Source: Synchiropus splendidus | Lineage: Eukaryota > Chordata > Actinopteri > Syngnathiformes > Callionymidae | Assembly (NCBI RefSeq): GCF_027744825.2 | Contig: NC_071348.1 | Span: 11,627,563-11,691,562 of the forward strand | DNA length: 64,000 nucleotides | Reading direction: 5' to 3' | Part shown: positions 59,860 to 64,000 of the stretch, one piece after another | How the letters are laid out: every line of letters begins with the position of its first letter | How positions within the stretch are numbered: position 1 is the stretch's first letter | Made by a program: the position numbers and the translations under genes | The notes under the pieces: model-generated | Databases searched by the model: none | Seen by the model: only the letters and a program-made list of their open reading frames with translations | What the model was told of the DNA's origin: nothing

Positions 59860-60623
59860 CAGTCTCACTGAAAAACGTGCAATACCGACGTTTGTCCACT
59901 TGGCAAAACGGAGCGATGGGACGGAAACGTCACCCAGGTACCTTTTATTTCTCAATAGACTGACAGGTTTCTCTCCTGTCAGTCTATTTTTGCTCTAAAT
60001 TGTGAGATTTTAAAACAATTAAAAGCTGTCCTGTAACAAATGTAATCTTTATTTTAATATTTTCTCCACAGTGTACGTTGTATGGCACTTTTTTTTTTTG
60101 TTTTGACCCAGATTCTTTCGTGTGCCTCGATGAAATCGTAGTATTGTGACGTTTGCCCAGCTGGCCAGTAATTCCACGACGAATTGTGGGGTTTTAAAAT
60201 AACTTTGTTGACTTTTGACCTCATTTCTGGTGGCAAATATATTATATATCGGAATATTATCTGATTGTTTTATGTTTATGAAGCTTAGTTTTTTTCGTTT
60301 GGACCCAGATTCTTTCGTGGGTAATGAAATCGTAGTATTGTGACGTTTGCCTTGCTGGCCAGTAATTCCACTGCAAACTGTGGGGTCTTAAAATAGCTTT
60401 GTTGACTTTTAATCACACTTCTAGTGGCAAAATATATTCTATACTGTAATATTATATGACGGTTTTATGTAAATGATGCAGAGAAACCTGTCAGTCATGT
60501 GACCAGAGGCACGTCTTTCAGAAAGCCATTGAGAAATATAACGTTCCTGGGTGACGGTTTTTGAGAAGTTTCTGTCAAATGGCTACGTTTTGCCAAGTGG
60601 ACAAACGTTTTTCAGTGAGACTG
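59860..60623. mobile_element. 764-bp inverted-repeat transposon with internal tandem duplication
   Basis: The left end CAGTCTCACTGAAAAACG (59860) is matched by its complement ending at 60623. Similarity continues inward on both sides: ACGTTTGTCCACTTGGCAAA, CGTCACCCAGG, GACTGACAGGTTTCTC on the left and their complements at 60485-60605. The inner 60088-60480 part is a tandem duplication with period 197 bp (both copies carry GACCCAGATTCTTTCGTG, ATGAAATCGTAGTATTGTGA and CTGGCCAGTAATTCCAC). There is no coding capacity. No target-site duplication is obvious, and the left arm has an ~11-bp extra segment. Confidence 0.82.
59954..59988. repeat. Perfect 14-bp-stem hairpin inside the 59860 element
   Basis: AATAGACTGACAGG, 7-base loop TTTCTCT, then CCTGTCAGTCTATT. 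It adjoins the inner edge of the left inverted repeat and may arise from a small inverted duplication during transposition. Confidence 0.9.
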
Positions 60624-60644
60624 GGTTGGGATAGAGTAGGTTAT

Positions 60645-60700
60645 ATGTGTCAAACTCAAGGCTCGGGGCCGAACCGGGCCAACCTACTGCCGCCCGCAAG
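60645..60700 (+). mobile_element. Terminal remnant of the 'TGTCAAAC..AAGGC' dispersed repeat
   Basis: Reads ATGTGTCAAACTCAAGGCTC then GGGGCCGAACCGGGCCAAC, the same terminus as the - strand copy at 52175-52217. It sits about 20 bp beyond the inverted-repeat element. Confidence 0.5.
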
Positions 60701-63700
60701 TCATCGGTGACTCGAAGTTAAATTCACAACATTCAAGTGGCTTCTGGTGCCCAAGCTGTGTCCTATTTTGAGTTCTGTGCTGACGTCATCCTGCGCCTCA
60801 TTGTGCGTCAAATCACAGAAAAACATGTATATGACCAGAATTAATAAGACCTTAGCTACTGTTGACACAACGGCATACAACAGTTGGCACTTACAAGGCA
60901 CTGCCATGAAACTCGGGCTTCTTCCCCAGTTGAGGGCGAGCGACCATGTGCATATTATTCAAATTTACATCCAAATAACTGTACATAAAAACAGCCTTAT
61001 GTTATCACAAAGTTATGTAGCTATATAACTGAAGATAAGGTACGCTTGAAGCAGATTTATTCAAAAGGTACTTAAAGTTGCAGAGCAATAAACAAATGCT
61101 GTGTTTTTCAGTCAGAAAACTATTAATCCCAAGGGAAATTGTATTCGTAACATGCTCTGTACACAACACATCACAATACATTGAAAAAGAAATAATTTTA
61201 TAGTGGAAAAAAAAAGTAAGTGACCACCTACCTTGCATATAAGACACAGTAGGTGATCTATTTAATTGTAATGAATTATAATGAATGAACAAAAAACTTT
61301 GTTTTATGTTTCATTGGTGTTTAAACTGTCTGAGACACAAAGGGTTAAATGGCTCCTGGCTCTGCGCATGAAAATGAATCACTGTTTTTATGTCCCAGTG
61401 ATGTCATTCTAAGGAAATTAGAAGGCATCCAACCGACAACCAAACCATTCGGACAATATCACAAATGATGTGACCTTTTTAATCCAAAGCACCATCTGGT
61501 GGAGTGAGATTAACAGTTAGCCACAAGTCCAGAACACCACCACCAAACTTTTGAAGTCAGCTCTTCGCCATATTGAAAGAGTCTGTCGTCCCTGGAGGTG
61601 TAATTACCTCGCTCTCATAATCTCACACTTGCAACGCCATGTAACAGGCATGTGTCCTCCTCGTGCTGTGGAGAATAACCAGATTATTTTATCAGCCGAT
61701 ATCAGCTGGGCAGACACGCCGGCGATGGACCCGGCTCCGTCTTTCTCCATCTGTTTTCCTCTGACATCACCCAGAGAGACACACGCTGCTACTTTGATAG
61801 CATCACATTCTCTGGGTTGAACTGATTCTATTGAACAACAACAACCTTTTACTTCATTTATTACGGCAGTTAAGCTTTGTATAAACATATTGCGTTTCAT
61901 TTAGTTGTTCTTTTGTTTATAATTGTTTGAAAAAAAAAAAGCAGAAGACAAAAAGAACAGCCACAGTTAAACATGGGAAAAATGACGATGAATTTATTAA
62001 AATTTGAATGACTCAAACAGATGCACAATAATGCAATACTTTAAAGTAAATAATACATTTATCGTCACCATAATAAACAGAAAAATCACGTAGTTAATAA
62101 TCGATGAAGTTTAAATGAAGTACAAGGCGTTGCATTTTAAAAGGATTTATTTTAGTTTAATGATTTCAATATGAATAAATATGGAGTAATGAAAATATTA
62201 TTATGATACTATGATACTTAAATTATTATTGTTATTATTTGTAGTACTAATAGTAGTAATAGTATTTAAATGATTTTGTTGTTGAATGAAACTTTATTTA
62301 AAAAAGGATGTTTACATGCTACATAAACTCCACAAACAAAAAAGACAAATGACAAAAAAAACATGAAGATGAATTCAGATATATGCAATATTACTACAGT
62401 CATATTGTTTTCAGTTTGTCCTTAACAATATCACAATAATAAAAATGACGTCATGAGCCCGGATATGTCCAGTCACAGGGCCACAAGTGGCCCCTGGGTT
62501 GCACTAGGAGAGTTTCATACGGTACCTATGATACGGGAGAGTGTAAAGTCAGCCGATAAAAGCGAGGAAAACTCAACTTCGGATTATGATAACTACAAAT
62601 TCACTGCACAAATGGATAAGATCTGCTCATATTATCACATTCAGAGGTTACACGGTGACGTTAAAACAAACTTATCTATTATCTAAGTTTTTCACTCCCT
62701 CATTAGTCTCCGACTCCCTTCTCCAAATATTTGCCCATTTAATCTTTAAGAGTTGCTCGCTCCCTTTGTCTCGGTGGGTGATAACCGGGAGATGGAAAAC
62801 ACACACATTTCCACACTTTCTCATTGAATTACTGCAATGGAGTGATGGTATTTACGAGGCTCGGGGTCATGGGGTCGCATCATTCTGCTGCTGAGAGCCG
62901 AGTAGTGAAAGAAGCGCTGACGCAGGGCTGAGATTTGAGGAAGGATGAGGAGGAGGCGAAGAGGAATTCGGAGTGATAGAATCGTTATTAATGCATTCAT
63001 CGCTGACCTTTGTTTCAACAGCGATGTTTGCTTGAGACTCGCTTCAAACGCTTCCATTGAACTTTCGCCTTCTAATGCACCACACACACGCTGACGTTCT
63101 CCCTCTGTGGTTCGTCTCTGTGGTCGTTCATCCTGTTTTCTTTGACAGACACAGAGGAGCAGAGGAACTGGATGAAAAATAACGGCATCAATAGCCTCAC
63201 ACACGTTCATTCACACGTTCTTGAAGTCCAAGCCAAAAAAATCTCTCTTCTGAGGAAGGACGTTCTTCGGGAGCCCGCAACCCGAGACAGGAAGGGGGCT
63301 AGTGAATATGCATGGTGGACTAAGTTATCATTAAGTGACCCCAGGACTATAGTGTTACAGCCTGAATATCAAAACCTTAGGTGAAAGACTGTGCTGAGTA
63401 AGGCCCTCGTGTCTGGTTCTGGTTTAAGCGCTGTTCAGTATTTCAGGGAAAATAACGTCATTCAGGAGGTTTTCTATTTGAGGGATTGATTGATGGTTTT
63501 GAGAACCACATGGACTATCCGGTCCCGCTATTAAGACTTTGACATGTGATCCAATATTGGCGTCAACAAGTGACTGACGTCCTGCTTCCACGGAGCTACG
63601 TATCACACTGTTATGTAACAAAGGCTGACGTCACTTTTAATAACTCCCACTGACATCTAGTGCTCTCAACCTACAGAGGCAGAAGAGACAGATGCGATAC

Positions 63701-64000
63701 ACAGTAGATTCTCTGTTCATATCAGACCCACTGGTCAATACACCAGCACTCCTAGGACCCGTTGAACTAGTGTTTTTAGTCATGGAAAACGCAGTTTTTC
63801 TGTCTCATGTTGAAGCCTGCTCCTGGTCTGTGCACCCAAACAACAATGAGAATCACATGATTTCCAGTAGACACTCTCCAACGTATATATCGATATTGAG
63901 TCCTGATCAATGCGACCCATGTACTTTTGTTTTTACTGGCAGAAAAAGGTTTGTGTACAGTGAGACAAATTTCCGTTTTTTGCTAGAACGTTACGGCACC
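60701..64000. other. Intergenic DNA to the window edge, no supported gene
   Basis: Open frames of up to 129 codons (for example - strand 62821-63210) have no recognisable domain. AT-rich low-complexity DNA fills 61920-62440. I see no RNA gene. Confidence 0.5.

Noticed and set aside
62821..63210. 129-codon frame on the - strand
   Set aside because: Low-complexity basic composition, no domain, no supporting exon structure.

Overview
This is vertebrate nuclear DNA, almost certainly from a teleost fish. It has intron-rich genes with GT-AG splice sites, many introns of only 57-80 bp, (TA)n and (CA)n microsatellites, a fish-type LINE tail and several short inverted-repeat transposons. The gene content matches the vertebrate PHIP-IRAK1BP1 neighbourhood (human 6q14). 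The species cannot be named from the sequence alone.

Left third, 1-24.7 kb: a nearly complete PHIP gene (bromodomain and WD-repeat family, also called BRWD2/DCAF14) on the + strand. I could join 36 coding exons, 2027-21884, into one open frame of 1762 residues plus stop. Every exon junction keeps phase. Only about 63 N-terminal residues lie off the left edge. The exons encode an eight-unit WD40 propeller, an acidic/lysine-rich linker, the cryptic Tudor region, two bromodomains and a basic tail with AT-hook-like motifs. The 3'UTR (about 2.7 kb) contains a 634-bp inverted-repeat transposon.

Middle, 24.7-30.8 kb: a tandem array of ten ~188-bp AT-rich units with partial three-unit higher-order structure begins about 60 bp after the PHIP poly(A) signal. 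Next is a five-exon + strand gene encoding a protein with an N-terminal hydrophobic segment and a YccV/HspQ-like (hemimethylated-DNA-binding family) domain. IRAK1BP1 (SIMPL domain) follows on the - strand, with four exons and three introns of 59-64 bp. These last two genes converge and their 3' ends overlap.

Right half, 30.8-64 kb: no gene I can support. It is AT-rich intergenic DNA with microsatellites, decayed dispersed repeats, a 5'-truncated LINE with an 18-bp target-site duplication, and a 764-bp inverted-repeat element carrying an internal duplication and a perfect hairpin.

The three genes are not an operon. PHIP acts in chromatin and as a CRL4 substrate receptor, and IRAK1BP1 in NF-kB signalling. 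The YccV-domain gene has no function that I can assign from sequence. I found no clearly new multi-gene system. The most unusual objects are the satellite array, the transposon inside the PHIP 3'UTR, the YccV-domain gene and the compound inverted-repeat element near 60 kb.
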